Notes: a model not told the origin generated them from the letters alone. Shown: positions 44,710-54,693, counted from the first letter of the stretch. The stretch is DNA of 64,000 bases from Bacteroidetes bacterium UBA2364 (GCA_002344075.1 DDTM01000025.1:1-64000); one strand, 5' to 3'. Program-made: numbers and translations.

Positions 44710-45812
44710 CGGGTTTCTTCTGTTTTGGTAATGCCGGGATAGTCCAGAAACACCACTTTGTGTGGAACAGGGGGCAGGTTTTCGATTTTCGCTTTACCAT
44801 TGCCATCCGTCTGGCCTTTGCGTACTTCGCCGTTCGAGACATATACCAAATACGAAGCATTAGGAATCCCACGTCCGGTATCATCTTTCAGGGCAATTTG
44901 AATAAACGAACTAAAACGCATGAGATTAGAGCGTGCATGGGTATTCTGGATCAGAACTTCAAAATAAAATTCGGGAGAAGAAAAATGGGTCACAGGTTGG
45001 TTTGGATCCATGAACGGATGTTCATATTTCCACGAAACCGAGACCTTGTCTCCCTTTGTGGTGGTTTCTACTTCAGCAATGACGACATCGGCCCGCTTAA
45101 TATCACGCTTATGAATTTGGAAAAGTGCTTTGGTTCCGTTTTCAAAGCCTAACACTTTGGCTTCTAATGTAAGGGTATCGCCCACCTTCGCTTCTTGTTT
45201 ACTCCATTTGGCAGCATGGACCGCATAAATTTCTACTTTACTTTGGCCATTTTTTTTCATGCCATATCGGTGGATCAATCCGGCCCCATTGCTATACCCC
45301 TTTTCCACCCGCCCATCGGCATCGGTGAAAGTATTCGGTACATTGGGGATGGGCTTTCCTGCCTTGTCTTTCACCTGAAACACGACCCAGTGCTGAATGG
45401 GTCTCGGTTCATGATTTAGCTTACTTAGGGCAATGGCCGCGCCTGTTTGGGCACTTCCGCCACCACCTCCTCCGGGTGTGGTGCTTCCACTGCCGCTACC
45501 GGAGCCAGCACCCGTCCCAATCAAGACGGTCATACAACCCAGTGCCACTACATCCGGTGGGCCAACACAAACCAACATATCCCCCATCCGAAGGGCAGGC
45601 AAGCCACCAATCAAAACGGTGGGCGCACCAGGAGGCAAAGCAGGCCCACCAGCATGTGGAATGGGGGCTGGTGCTGGCGTGACCATCGGACAAACGTGCA
45701 TATCCCCCACTCGTGCGGCAGGCATACCACCAATCAGTACCGTGGGCATACCCATGACAAGGGAGCCACCATGGGCCGTCATATCGCCCAATCTTGCTGC
45801 AGGTTGTCCCAT
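44706..45812 (-). CDS. PAAR-repeat spike-tip protein with Ig-like and transthyretin-like extension
   Basis: 368 residues. The N-terminal PAAR domain (about 1-105) has two similar lobes: PAARLGDMTAHGG ... PTVLIGGMPAARVGDMHVCP and PTVLIGGLPALRMGDMLVCVG ... CMTVLIG. A Gly/Ser linker is followed by an Ig-like module and a C-terminal transthyretin-like module (IQIALKDDTGRGIPNASYLVYVSNG). The PAAR cone sits on the VgrG tip and carries cargo into the target. The two tail modules resemble those of the 40874-41761 protein. It is 10 bases downstream of vgrG. Confidence 0.93.
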   Translation of the reverse strand: MGQPAARLGDMTAHGGSLVMGMPTVLIGGMPAARVGDMHVCPMVTPAPAPIPHAGGPALPPGAPTVLIGGLPALRMGDMLVCVGPPDVVALGCMTVLIGTGAGSGSGSGSTTPGGGGGGSAQTGAAIALSKLNHEPRPIQHWVVFQVKDKAGKPIPNVPNTFTDADGRVEKGYSNGAGLIHRYGMKKNGQSKVEIYAVHAAKWSKQEAKVGDTLTLEAKVLGFENGTKALFQIHKRDIKRADVVIAEVETTTKGDKVSVSWKYEHPFMDPNQPVTHFSSPEFYFEVLIQNTHARSNLMRFSSFIQIALKDDTGRGIPNASYLVYVSNGEVRKGQTDGNGKAKIENLPPVPHKVVFLDYPGITKTEETR

Positions 45813-45822
45813 AATGCTTCCT

Positions 45823-48012
45823 TTAGTTTATCATTACAATCGCGCCTTTGATGGCGGTCATGGCCGAGCCAGAAACTTCTGCCATGGTTCCTTTGACATT
45901 GGCTTGTACCGAGGCTTGTAGATTGGCATTTACATTGGCCATAACCGTTGCGTTTACTTGCGCCTCGATGTTTACATTCATGCCTTTCATATCCATATTG
46001 GCACCGGCTTCTATGGTGTGGTTTGCTCCAGCCTTCGAGGTAATATTGGTATCGGCCTCGTTCGTTATCTCCATCGCTTTTATCTCTATTGCCTGCTTCA
46101 CCTCTGTAGTGGATTTGCCGTCTATGGTTAGTTTATGTTCACCCCCTACGATGGTTTCCATTTCTGCGGCTTCAATTTGGAGTTTGCCACTGGGACATTT
46201 GATCGAAATATCCCCTTCTTCCGAGACAATAGAGATAGATTTTTCGTCGAAGTTGAGCGTAATGCCCACCTTTGTGTCTTTATCGGCCCAAGTGGCTACT
46301 GCACCAACGGGGCTTTTATCCACAATCGTGAAGTAGTGTTTATCTATGGTGTAGAGCTTAAATCCAGAAATCCCGTCCTTCTCATCCTGTAGCAGGAAGT
46401 CGTGGCCTTCCGCCGTCTTAATATTGATGCTCTTTTGATCGTCGTCCATTATAATCACATGTCCGGTTTTGGTTGTGATCTGAATTTTATTGTGCTCATC
46501 ATCCAAAACCAAGTCATGGGCATTTGCTGAAGTGAGTTGTATTTTTGTTTTGTCTTTCTCGTCGCTCATTTTTAAAATATTACCCGCCCATGTTCGAATA
46601 ATATTTTCATAAGCATTCTGATTGTTTACAGGCGTGCCGTTGGAAGGGTTTGGTATGGTTCCGAGGGCCATTGGGCGGTCCACATTGCCATCCATAAAGG
46701 CCAGTACCATCTCGGTATTGGCGTGATTGGGGAAATGAATGCCATAGTTGGCACCCGTATAGGGCTGAGACATTCTTATGGGCAATGATGACAAGCCCGA
46801 TTGTGTTTCCTCTTGGTCGAAGGGTAGTTTTACGTGATATTCACCATTGGCGTCCACGTAGGCATATTGCCCACCTGCCGATTCTACTTTTGCGGTGATA
46901 ATGCCATGAATGCGTGGAATGGCAGTTTTACGTTCCGGTCGAAAAGGGACATTGGCTGGAATACACCGGAAATGGTTTGCATATCTGGGACGACTGCCTC
47001 CTGAGTCCAAGCCAATGCCTTGGCTACCCTCATGCCGTACTTCGGTGAGGAGATAGTCTATGTTGCGCTCGTTTCGGTAGTGTTGCTCCAGTGAAAAAAT
47101 AAGCCCACTCCGGAAAGCGCCACAATCACTTTCGCCATCAATAAGCAGTTTTTGGCTATTAAAATATTCTTGGCGTACTTTTGCCAAATGGTTACCCAAT
47201 CCGGTTTTTTGATAATCTAGCGCATATTCGTACTGTAAACCAGCCAAAGCCTGTGGTGAGGAGGCTTCCACGGCCAAATTTAGGTTGGGTGTACGGTAAT
47301 AATAATCATCTAAAAGGGTCTTTCCGGTAGTCAGTTGGGCGCTAAAAATAAAACTCCGCACAATTTCCTGGTCGTCACTGTCACTTAAGCCGCCTTCATG
47401 GTGGAAAGGCAGTACCCCACCCTCTACATGTGGATTGGATAGGCTGTCTTCACAAATCATGAGTTTATCCACGTCTCCATCGTGATCGAAGTAATAGAAG
47501 AGGCCGTAGTGTTCCATTTGTCGAAAGATAAAATCCAAGTCTGATTCCTGATATTGAATGGTAAACTCACGTACCGGATAGCGTGTGTCATTGCCTGCGG
47601 GTAGGTCAAAATCCTGTCCTTCACTAAATCCGCCATCTGAGAGGATTTTTTTGATAATGTCTAAAATACTCATGTTCTGAAACACCCGACTATACTTTCC
47701 AAGTCTGAGACGGGTGATTCGAGGAACCATCACAAATTCGTATAAAAAGCGGCCTCCAGCCATATGGCCTTGTTTGAAAAAGGAGACCAATCCATGAAAC
47801 GGCATGTCTTGTCCCATGCGTTCAACATATAAATGGCAAGACTGGTTGATTAGATCTTCGTAAACCATTTGGTCGTCGTCCGAAATCAATTCAATGTCGA
47901 ATCGGAAAAGTTCGGAAATGGCTTCACGAGCTTCAAAATGCACCACTTCCCAAGAGTCGGTGGTGGTACTACCAGCTTCGAACGTTATATGTGCATCCCG
48001 ATTGTTAGGCAT
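45823..48012 (-). CDS. vgrG: T6SS spike protein VgrG (first module)
   Basis: 729 residues from the ATG at 48012 (MPNNRDAHITFEAGSTTT); a 28-residue upstream extension is not supported. The gp27-like N-terminal region, the OB fold (RMSQPYTGANYGIHFPNHANTEMVLAFMDGNVDRPMALG) and a beta-helix needle follow. The needle contains several ~19-residue repeats (AHDLVLDDEHNKIQI, GHVIIMDDDQKSINI) and ends with Asn/Ala-rich NVNANLQASVQANVKGTMAE. PAAR, peptidoglycan-binding, protease and adaptor genes follow. A terminator lies between it and clpV. Confidence 0.95.
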   Translation of the reverse strand: MPNNRDAHITFEAGSTTTDSWEVVHFEAREAISELFRFDIELISDDDQMVYEDLINQSCHLYVERMGQDMPFHGLVSFFKQGHMAGGRFLYEFVMVPRITRLRLGKYSRVFQNMSILDIIKKILSDGGFSEGQDFDLPAGNDTRYPVREFTIQYQESDLDFIFRQMEHYGLFYYFDHDGDVDKLMICEDSLSNPHVEGGVLPFHHEGGLSDSDDQEIVRSFIFSAQLTTGKTLLDDYYYRTPNLNLAVEASSPQALAGLQYEYALDYQKTGLGNHLAKVRQEYFNSQKLLIDGESDCGAFRSGLIFSLEQHYRNERNIDYLLTEVRHEGSQGIGLDSGGSRPRYANHFRCIPANVPFRPERKTAIPRIHGIITAKVESAGGQYAYVDANGEYHVKLPFDQEETQSGLSSLPIRMSQPYTGANYGIHFPNHANTEMVLAFMDGNVDRPMALGTIPNPSNGTPVNNQNAYENIIRTWAGNILKMSDEKDKTKIQLTSANAHDLVLDDEHNKIQITTKTGHVIIMDDDQKSINIKTAEGHDFLLQDEKDGISGFKLYTIDKHYFTIVDKSPVGAVATWADKDTKVGITLNFDEKSISIVSEEGDISIKCPSGKLQIEAAEMETIVGGEHKLTIDGKSTTEVKQAIEIKAMEITNEADTNITSKAGANHTIEAGANMDMKGMNVNIEAQVNATVMANVNANLQASVQANVKGTMAEVSGSAMTAIKGAIVMIN

Positions 48013-48052
48013 GATGATGAGTTCTTTTGAGAGGCGAAAAAAGAAGGCTCTA

Positions 48053-48079
48053 AAGCCCCCTGAAGCATCATGGGGGCTT
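48053..48079 (-). terminator. Terminator between clpV and vgrG
   Basis: AAGCCCCC (48053-48060) pairs with GGGGGCTT (48072-48079), followed on the minus strand by a TTTAG...TTCTTTTTT tract. It separates structural genes from the cargo module, so the latter probably has its own promoter or lower expression. Confidence 0.65.
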
Positions 48080-48107
48080 CGGTAGCACAAAAGCAATACA
48101 ATTCGGA

Positions 48108-50744
48108 TCAGACAAATGTGTAGGTAAAGTTACCATCTGCATCAATACCCAACGATAGTTCCGAAGGAATCATTTCCTCCACCATCCGTAGGAGCAAGGC
48201 ACGTGAGGCTTCGGGGAGAACCGTCCTGTCTATGATGAAATCTATATTCCGTGCGCCGCTATCCACTTGAGTACAGCGTTCTACAATACGTTCCACCACT
48301 TCATCGGAGTAGGAGAACGCCATTTGATGAGAGGCTGCCAATCGCTTACCAATCCGATTGAGCTTGAGTTTGGTAATGGCTCTAACAGCTTCTTTGTTGA
48401 GCGGGTAGTAGGGAATCACCTTCATCCGTGCCAAAAGCGCGGGTTGGAAGTGTCCTACCAAATCGCGGTGAATTGCATCGCGCATGGCATCAGGCGATGG
48501 ACGCGGGTCTTCCAAGCCCATTGCGGTCAGGGTTTCCGTTCCTAAATTAGAAGTAAGCATGATCACGGTATTACGGAAGTCAATTTCGCGGCCTTCGCCG
48601 TCTCGCATAAAGCCTTTGTCAAAGACTTGGTAGAACAGGTTCATTACATCTTTATGTGCTTTTTCGCACTCATCCAACAAGACCACCGAGTACGGACGTT
48701 GTCGCACGGCCTCGGTAAGAATACCACCTTCTCCGTAGCCCACATATCCCGGTGGCGCACCCTTTAGTTGCGAGACCGTGTGGGATTCCTGATATTCGCT
48801 CATGTTGATGGTCGTCAGAAACTTTTCGCCACCAAACATTTCCTCTGCCACCATGCGGGCGGTTTCGGTCTTTCCGGTTCCACTTGGTCCAACAAAAAGG
48901 AATACGGCTATCGGAGCATCGGGGTTCTTCATACCTGCTTTCGCCGTCCGGATCACATCCGAGACATCGGCAATGGCCTCATCTTGCCCCTTAATATGGG
49001 CTTTAAGACGATTATCCATTTCTAAAAGGGTCTTGGCTTCATCTTTCATCATGCTGCCCACCGGAATGCCTGTCCAATCTGCAATGATTTGTGCAATGAC
49101 TGCCGGATTCACCTCGGCATGAACCAAAGGGTCTTCGCCCTGTATGCCCTTGAGGTGTTCTTGCAAGCCCGACATTTCGGTACGGAGGGCCATTAAGTCG
49201 CCATCTTGATTGGAAATTTTTTCCCTTATATCTCTGATTTTCAATACGATATCCAATTCTTCTTTCCAACGTTTCTCGAAGGCTGCTTTTTGTGTTTTTG
49301 CCTCTGCAAGTTCGCCGATCAGCTTGTTCAGTTTTTCCAGATCATCAGAAAGGCCTGTGGCGATATCACGCTTATTGGCATCAATTTCTACTTCCAGATT
49401 TGCGATTGCCCGCTCTATGTCATCCAATTGCCCTGGTTTGGCGGTTTGACCCATTTTTACCCGTGCAGAAGCGGTGTCTAATAAGTCCACTGCTTTATCG
49501 GGCAACTGACGTCCGGCAATGTAGCGCGAGGAGAGGGCGGCAGCGGCTTGGGTCGCTTCGGTAGAGATGTGGAGTTTATGGAACTTTTCGTATATGCCTT
49601 TAATTCCACGCAGCATCATAGAGGCTTTCTCGATGTCTGGCTCTTCCACTTTGATGGGTTGGAAGCGACGCTCTAAAGCTGGATCTTTTTCGATGTATTG
49701 TTTGTATTCAGAAAATGTCGTGGCGGCAATCGTCCGAAGTTCACCACGTGCCAAGGCAGGCTTTAGTAGGTTGGCTGCATCACCAGTACCTTGAGAGCCT
49801 CCAGCACCAATGAGTGTGTGCGCTTCATCAATGAATAAAATGATGGGTTTGGGCGCGGCTCGTAGTTCCTCGATCACGTTTTTGAGGCGGTTTTCAAATT
49901 CACCTTTTACACCGGCACCGGCTTGTAAAAGGGCAAGATCAAGGCCACGAATTTCGCACTCTTTGAGTGATTCCGGTACATCACCTTCCACCAAGCGCAA
50001 TGCCAATCCCTCTACAATGGCGGTCTTTCCAACGCCAGCTTCCCCAATGAGTATGGGGTTGTTTTTCCGGCGGCGGCTTAGTACGTCTATGGCCTGACGA
50101 ATCTCGGCATCGCGCCCAAAAATCGGGTCAATTTTTCCGGCGCGAGCTTTTCCGGTTACGTCGGTCGTATAAAGGTCTAAGGCGGTTTCACCGCTGGCTT
50201 GTTCCCCTTCCGTCACATTGCGGGGCATACTTCCAGCAGATTTACTGGCCATTGTGTCTTCAATGGAACCGCCCACCACTTCGCGAAATTTTTGCCGAAG
50301 ATCATCCGTTGCTACTCCCGAAAGGGCTTCTACATAACCCTCCAAACGCAGGGTATCAGCCGTAAGGATGGCTTCCACCATATGGCCGGAACGTACTTCG
50401 TTGGCGCTATGATGTACCGATGCTACCACCCAAGCCGACTCTATCAACTGTAGCAATACGGGTGAGAAAGAAGGCCTTCCAGTATTTCCCGTGCGAAAAC
50501 TTTCTAAACGGTGCTGTAAAACTACCCAAAGATTGTTTTTGGGAATGCCATAATGATCCATGATTTTGGTGATGTCACCTGTTCCATCTTCCATCATTTT
50601 GAGCAATAAATGCTCCAACGAGACTTCGTAGTGACCACGTGTAATGCAAAATCCGGCAGCGGCTTCCATCATACGGGTATTGTAGGCATTTAGCCGGGAA
50701 AGAAGTTTGCGTAAGTCTTTGGTAACCATACGGTTGAAGGGCAT
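48108..50744 (-). CDS. clpV: T6SS sheath-disassembly ATPase ClpV (TssH)
   Basis: 878 residues, AAA+ ATPase of the ClpB group. The N-terminal Clp-N repeats (VSLEHLLLKMMEDG) are followed by Walker A1 at residues 234-241 (GEAGVGKT) and Walker A2 (GPSGTGKT, near residue 620). IFGRDAEIRQAIDVLSRRRKNNP and GQDEAIADVSDVIRTAKAGMKNPDAPI are typical of ClpV rather than ClpB. It extracts contracted TssB/TssC sheath subunits for recycling. It follows tssG with an 76-base gap. Start alternatives at M1 and M6 are both plausible. Confidence 0.95.
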   Translation of the reverse strand: MPFNRMVTKDLRKLLSRLNAYNTRMMEAAAGFCITRGHYEVSLEHLLLKMMEDGTGDITKIMDHYGIPKNNLWVVLQHRLESFRTGNTGRPSFSPVLLQLIESAWVVASVHHSANEVRSGHMVEAILTADTLRLEGYVEALSGVATDDLRQKFREVVGGSIEDTMASKSAGSMPRNVTEGEQASGETALDLYTTDVTGKARAGKIDPIFGRDAEIRQAIDVLSRRRKNNPILIGEAGVGKTAIVEGLALRLVEGDVPESLKECEIRGLDLALLQAGAGVKGEFENRLKNVIEELRAAPKPIILFIDEAHTLIGAGGSQGTGDAANLLKPALARGELRTIAATTFSEYKQYIEKDPALERRFQPIKVEEPDIEKASMMLRGIKGIYEKFHKLHISTEATQAAAALSSRYIAGRQLPDKAVDLLDTASARVKMGQTAKPGQLDDIERAIANLEVEIDANKRDIATGLSDDLEKLNKLIGELAEAKTQKAAFEKRWKEELDIVLKIRDIREKISNQDGDLMALRTEMSGLQEHLKGIQGEDPLVHAEVNPAVIAQIIADWTGIPVGSMMKDEAKTLLEMDNRLKAHIKGQDEAIADVSDVIRTAKAGMKNPDAPIAVFLFVGPSGTGKTETARMVAEEMFGGEKFLTTINMSEYQESHTVSQLKGAPPGYVGYGEGGILTEAVRQRPYSVVLLDECEKAHKDVMNLFYQVFDKGFMRDGEGREIDFRNTVIMLTSNLGTETLTAMGLEDPRPSPDAMRDAIHRDLVGHFQPALLARMKVIPYYPLNKEAVRAITKLKLNRIGKRLAASHQMAFSYSDEVVERIVERCTQVDSGARNIDFIIDRTVLPEASRALLLRMVEEMIPSELSLGIDADGNFTYTFV

Positions 50745-50820
50745 TATGCGGTGGTGTTACCGCAGGTGAGAGAGATCGTTTTATATAGGTGGGCAGTTGC
50801 TAATCTGCACCAATTTTGGT

Positions 50821-51831
50821 TTAAAAATACTGAATGATTCGCTTGTGCAGGGCCTCTTTGGCGTGGCCCAACATACCAGTAAGCCCAAGCCGAATAGGTT
50901 TGTCTTTACCCAGTGACTGGCGGGGCAACAGGTTCGCGGGTATTTCCAGTTGTATGTCATAACTTAGTCCATCCGGCGCATACAGTCCTACTAAATAGCG
51001 GATCATGGCTTCATATCGGCCACCGGGTAATAAACCCAGGTATTGTTCTAAGGAACGGATCTGCATATGAATACGGAATTTACCGGAAATATCGAATAAT
51101 TTGCGGCCAAGCGTTATGTTATTTCCAAGCAACATGCCATTTCGGGATTTCCGGCTCATAATAGGGCGCTCGCTGAGTTCCACCCATCGGGGAATGTTTT
51201 CCTGGATTTTGACCTTTGTGTCATCAAAAAATGCTTCTAAAAGAGCGCGCAATCCTTCTACATTTCGGGTAGGAGAAGACAATCGCCCGGCAAACGCTGC
51301 CAAACGCATCGGAGAAAAAAAATGGCCGGAACGCTGGTCTGGAAGGCCAATGCCAGCCAATGCAAAAAAACGTTCGGCATGGCGATCCACATGCTCGTTT
51401 TGTGCCTGAAGCGAGGGTTGGTATTTCTTCCATGCCCTGAAAAAATGTTGGTACAACCGATGATTAAAGAAATCCAAAAAGGTCTTTAACGGCAAGGTAT
51501 AAGCCTGATCGGTAGCAATTTCGTCGTAAAAATAAACTGGCAGCGGCGATGCAATACCGTATAGCCCCATGAATGTGACGGTCACTTCGGGCATAGAATG
51601 GCCATGCCGTTGTGTTATTTCAATGTTTTTGACGTCTGATGGCGGGAATACCAATCCTGTATGCGGCTGAATAAAAACCGGATGCGCTTCGTTATCGGTA
51701 TAAACATCGTTTCGTTTCTGGTCTCCATATTGCCGTTCCAAAAGCATCACTGCCTGAAAAAAGTCGAATTGATGCGGCTCCTGCAACATGCGTTCCATGA
51801 CGCGGTGGCTGGGTTTCTTTTTAGTGGCCAT
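50821..51831 (-). CDS. tssG: T6SS baseplate protein TssG
   Basis: 336 residues. Conserved pieces QFDFFQAVMLLER, PDVKNIEI, YGIASPLPVYFYDEI, LKTFLDFFNHRLYQHFFRAWKKY and GRYEAMIRYLVGLYAPDGLSYDIQLEI are those of TssG/ImpH. TssG joins TssF, TssE and TssK in the baseplate wedge that surrounds the spike. It follows tssF after 23 bases. Confidence 0.95.
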   Translation of the reverse strand: MATKKKPSHRVMERMLQEPHQFDFFQAVMLLERQYGDQKRNDVYTDNEAHPVFIQPHTGLVFPPSDVKNIEITQRHGHSMPEVTVTFMGLYGIASPLPVYFYDEIATDQAYTLPLKTFLDFFNHRLYQHFFRAWKKYQPSLQAQNEHVDRHAERFFALAGIGLPDQRSGHFFSPMRLAAFAGRLSSPTRNVEGLRALLEAFFDDTKVKIQENIPRWVELSERPIMSRKSRNGMLLGNNITLGRKLFDISGKFRIHMQIRSLEQYLGLLPGGRYEAMIRYLVGLYAPDGLSYDIQLEIPANLLPRQSLGKDKPIRLGLTGMLGHAKEALHKRIIQYF

Positions 51832-51854
51832 AGAGTCTGTCTGTCTTTCGGGCT

Positions 51855-53597
51855 TTATAAAACTGGCTTAACGCCTTTCTTGGGCGTCCATTCATACGTC
51901 TTTCCGGAAGGCATCGAAACAAGCGTGAGGTACACAAACGAATTGATGGTGGCATACATTCCCAAAAAGTGGCTCATAACCAGCCCAAAAAGGCATAGAT
52001 CACCTTCATCTGCAAAAGCCCCATCTTGAATTTCGAGCACCACTTCGGAGCCACGAATGATGGCCCCCCGATACACCCGCTCCTTGGGTCGCCAGATGAT
52101 GTTGCGTATGCCTTCGATGCGTTTTCGGTTGGCTTCGCTGCGTTCCCAGTCATATAAGCTAAGCAAAAGCCGGAATGAGACTGGATTGGCGATGGACATG
52201 TGGTTCATCGAAAGGTGAGAAATCAGCTTCCAGAAAAAATTCTGGTCGCGTGGCGGATGACGGTCTAATGTGGGTTGGGTCAAATTGCGTAGCTGAACCA
52301 CGTCTGCAAAACCAGGCGGCGGCTTGGAAATGTCGCCTTCTTTTAGGTGCTCGCGGGGCAAACTTCGGTTAGTGGCTAAGGCTGTAATAGAAAGCGTCTC
52401 GTTTGCTAAGTCTTGGTCGAGGTTGGAGCCTAAAATGGAAAGGTACATGTCGTACTGTCCTGAAGGCGCTTGTCGGATTTTGGTCGTATAAAACCTGCCC
52501 TTTTCGTCCCGTTCAAATGAATAAAACGGTTTATAATAATGCCTTCGGTTGGTTCGCTCTTCAATACCCACGACCTCGGTGGTATCATAAAGCTCAAAAC
52601 TACGTGGTGCATTGGTGTCGGGATTGATGCGGTACTCGGTCGTAAGATGGTCCACTCGTATAGGGGTGGTGTCTTTTGGGAAGAGGTTTATAATGGGGGT
52701 ACAGTGAAGCCGGATATTATCCGTTTTAAAACGGCGGTCTTCTGGGAATGAGCGGTCAAAGTCCACCCGTACTTCAAAAACCGTTGGCGGTTCTTCGGGG
52801 GTAAAGCGATCGAAGCCACATAAATCTACAAACCAGAATTTGGGCCGGAAGCTAAAATATTCCTGTAACAACCGAAACCCTTTAAATGAAAACCGTGAAT
52901 AGGGCAGGAGACCGTCTTCCTCCATAAATCCACAAGGTTCTACCCATGACTGATCATTGGCAATGGTGAATGGCTGGTTCTCGGGTCCGCAAGAAAGGGT
53001 CACACGTCGCACATGACGGGTCATGAATAAATGCAAGGTAGAAGCAATTGCTGGATCCGCATAAAAAAACAGCCGGAGTTTTCCGTTTTTAAAACGAAGG
53101 TTTTCAAAGGACGCCCCTTTTAATAAATCGAATTGTAGGTTGAGGCTCGAACTGCCCGGTATCCAAGTCATTTCGGCCTTGGATAAGGTTAGTGGGTGTA
53201 CATCCAAAGTATTTGTGGTCGTAAAACGGCAGGCGATATTTTCTGGGCCTATTGGTTTGGAGATGACTTCGGTTCCGGCAGTATAGCTTGTGGTTTCTTG
53301 GATTACCCCAATTTTAGGGCGCATTTCTAAGATAGACAAACCGGGAATAGGGCGCAGATAATGCGGCCACATTAGGTTGAATAACCCCTCGGTATATTCC
53401 GGTAAGTCATCGTCTAATCGTTCATGAATCCGCCCGGAAAGAAAGGCAAATCCTTCAAAGAGCCGCTCAACGTATGGGTCGCGGTCGGTAATGCTGTCTA
53501 AATTCAGAAAACGGGCGGTTTCAGGATGCGCCTGTGCAAATGCTTTGCCGGCTTCGTACAGATACCGCATTTCTTCTTCGTAATATTTTCTCGACAC
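51855..53597 (-). CDS. tssF: T6SS baseplate protein TssF
   Basis: 580 residues beginning YYEEEMRYLYEAGKAFAQAHPETARFL, then DPYVERLFEGFAFLSGRIHERLDDDLPEYTEGLFNLMWPHYLRPIPG, an unmistakable TssF/ImpG start. The rest is beta rich with VFEVRVDFDRSFPEDRRF and AIIRGSEVVLEIQDGAF. TssF forms the wedge with TssG. The stop of tssE lies 52 bases upstream. Full family length. Confidence 0.96.
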   Translation of the reverse strand: MSRKYYEEEMRYLYEAGKAFAQAHPETARFLNLDSITDRDPYVERLFEGFAFLSGRIHERLDDDLPEYTEGLFNLMWPHYLRPIPGLSILEMRPKIGVIQETTSYTAGTEVISKPIGPENIACRFTTTNTLDVHPLTLSKAEMTWIPGSSSLNLQFDLLKGASFENLRFKNGKLRLFFYADPAIASTLHLFMTRHVRRVTLSCGPENQPFTIANDQSWVEPCGFMEEDGLLPYSRFSFKGFRLLQEYFSFRPKFWFVDLCGFDRFTPEEPPTVFEVRVDFDRSFPEDRRFKTDNIRLHCTPIINLFPKDTTPIRVDHLTTEYRINPDTNAPRSFELYDTTEVVGIEERTNRRHYYKPFYSFERDEKGRFYTTKIRQAPSGQYDMYLSILGSNLDQDLANETLSITALATNRSLPREHLKEGDISKPPPGFADVVQLRNLTQPTLDRHPPRDQNFFWKLISHLSMNHMSIANPVSFRLLLSLYDWERSEANRKRIEGIRNIIWRPKERVYRGAIIRGSEVVLEIQDGAFADEGDLCLFGLVMSHFLGMYATINSFVYLTLVSMPSGKTYEWTPKKGVKPVL

Positions 53598-53649
53598 AGT
53601 CTATGGGCTTAGGGCAATCGGTGGGCAAACCGGTGCCTTTTCGGATGGT

Positions 53650-54069
53650 TCAGGAATCGCGCCGCACGGGCGAAACATCAATTAATTCGGTGGCCGAAAT
53701 GGTGGTTTGAAAGCGCACAATTTGCTTTTTATCCAACTTGGCCCGGAGTACAAAGATGAGGCGCATCTGGTTTACATCGGTATGCTGGTAGCTGATATTT
53801 ACCTGTGTGAGCCTCGGTTCATATTTTCGAACCACTTCTTCCAAGAGTTTTTTTAACTGCTCGGCCCCCCAGGGCATGTCTCGATAGAGCGTATGCAGGT
53901 CCGGTAAACCATAATCTGGTAGATGCTCGATGGCGCCTTGTCGGGTATTAAACAGCCGACGCAGATTTGCCATAACGCTATATAACCGTTGGTCGCGCTC
54001 CGAGACGGAAGAAAGCGGACTCTGAACGTCAAAGTGTCCCAGAAGAACGTCTAAAAGACTCGCTTGCAT
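53650..54069 (-). CDS. tssE: T6SS baseplate protein TssE (gp25-like)
   Basis: 139 residues, the T4 gp25-like subunit. Features: LRRLFNTRQGAIEHLPDYGLPDLHTL, ending with the beta region LTQVNISYQHTDVNQMRLIFVLRAKL. The EPR-like tripeptide that contacts the sheath is present as YEPRLTQ. It connects wedge and sheath and starts sheath polymerisation. A hairpin lies between it and hcp. Confidence 0.93.
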   Translation of the reverse strand: MQASLLDVLLGHFDVQSPLSSVSERDQRLYSVMANLRRLFNTRQGAIEHLPDYGLPDLHTLYRDMPWGAEQLKKLLEEVVRKYEPRLTQVNISYQHTDVNQMRLIFVLRAKLDKKQIVRFQTTISATELIDVSPVRRDS

Positions 54070-54129
54070 GGGTTTGGGGTTGATCCGACATCAGGGAAAG
54101 CGGGTTGCCGGAGGTCTTACTTCAAAATG

Positions 54130-54163
54130 CCGAAACCCCGAAGGTTTCCCAACGGAGTTTCGG
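54130..54163 (-). other. Stable hairpin downstream of hcp
   Basis: CCGAAAC (54130-54136) pairs with GTTTCGG (54157-54163), and inner CCG/CGG pairs follow across a mismatch. No clear T run follows on the minus strand. It lies 24 bases past the hcp stop and may protect the mRNA end or attenuate transcription between hcp and tssE. Confidence 0.45.
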
Positions 54164-54186
54164 TCAAAACGAACCTTTAAACGGGT

Positions 54187-54693
54187 TTAGACTACTGGGC
54201 TTTCCCAGTCATCCATAGCGGTGATACCACCATCATTCCAAGTCCATTCGATCTTTTGATAAGTAAAGGCAATCTCTTCATACTCGGCATAGCGGGTCAA
54301 TTCCGGGTTTTTGTTGTTCAACATTCTGAAGTTGACCGAAGCAATGTTGGCATTTGTTAATTTGATGGTGTAGTGTTGTTTTTCTGTTCCACCACCACCA
54401 ACGGCTCCACCAATTTGCGGGGTCCAGAATTGGAGCTCAAACTCGGTGATATTTTCGTTGTTCACCAAGGCATTATAGAGCAATGGGGAGGATTTGTCCA
54501 ACTCTTTGGTAATGACCAAGGGTTTGTGCATCCGCTTGCCCGTTGGAAGTCCGCTGGCTGCATCACGTGGACTAACAATTTCATGATTTACAGCGATTAC
54601 CATAATTTTGCCTTCACGGCCTTTTTGGGTAACACTGCCTTTGATCTCGCCTTGTTTCTGGCCTTTCAGTTTCAGATAAGCATTGAGTGCCAT
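54187..54693 (-). CDS. hcp: T6SS tube protein Hcp (TssD)
   Basis: 168 residues: MALNAYLKLKGQKQGEIKGSVTQKGREGKIMVIAVNHEI, then KRMHKPLVITKELDKSSPLLYNALVNNENI, the standard Hcp pattern. Its hexamers stack into the tube that is fired into the target. The C-terminal strand EYEEIAFTYQKIEWTWNDGG is typical. A 161-base gap before it and a hairpin after it suggest separate expression from its neighbours. Confidence 0.96.
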   Translation of the reverse strand: MALNAYLKLKGQKQGEIKGSVTQKGREGKIMVIAVNHEIVSPRDAASGLPTGKRMHKPLVITKELDKSSPLLYNALVNNENITEFELQFWTPQIGGAVGGGGTEKQHYTIKLTNANIASVNFRMLNNKNPELTRYAEYEEIAFTYQKIEWTWNDGGITAMDDWESPVV

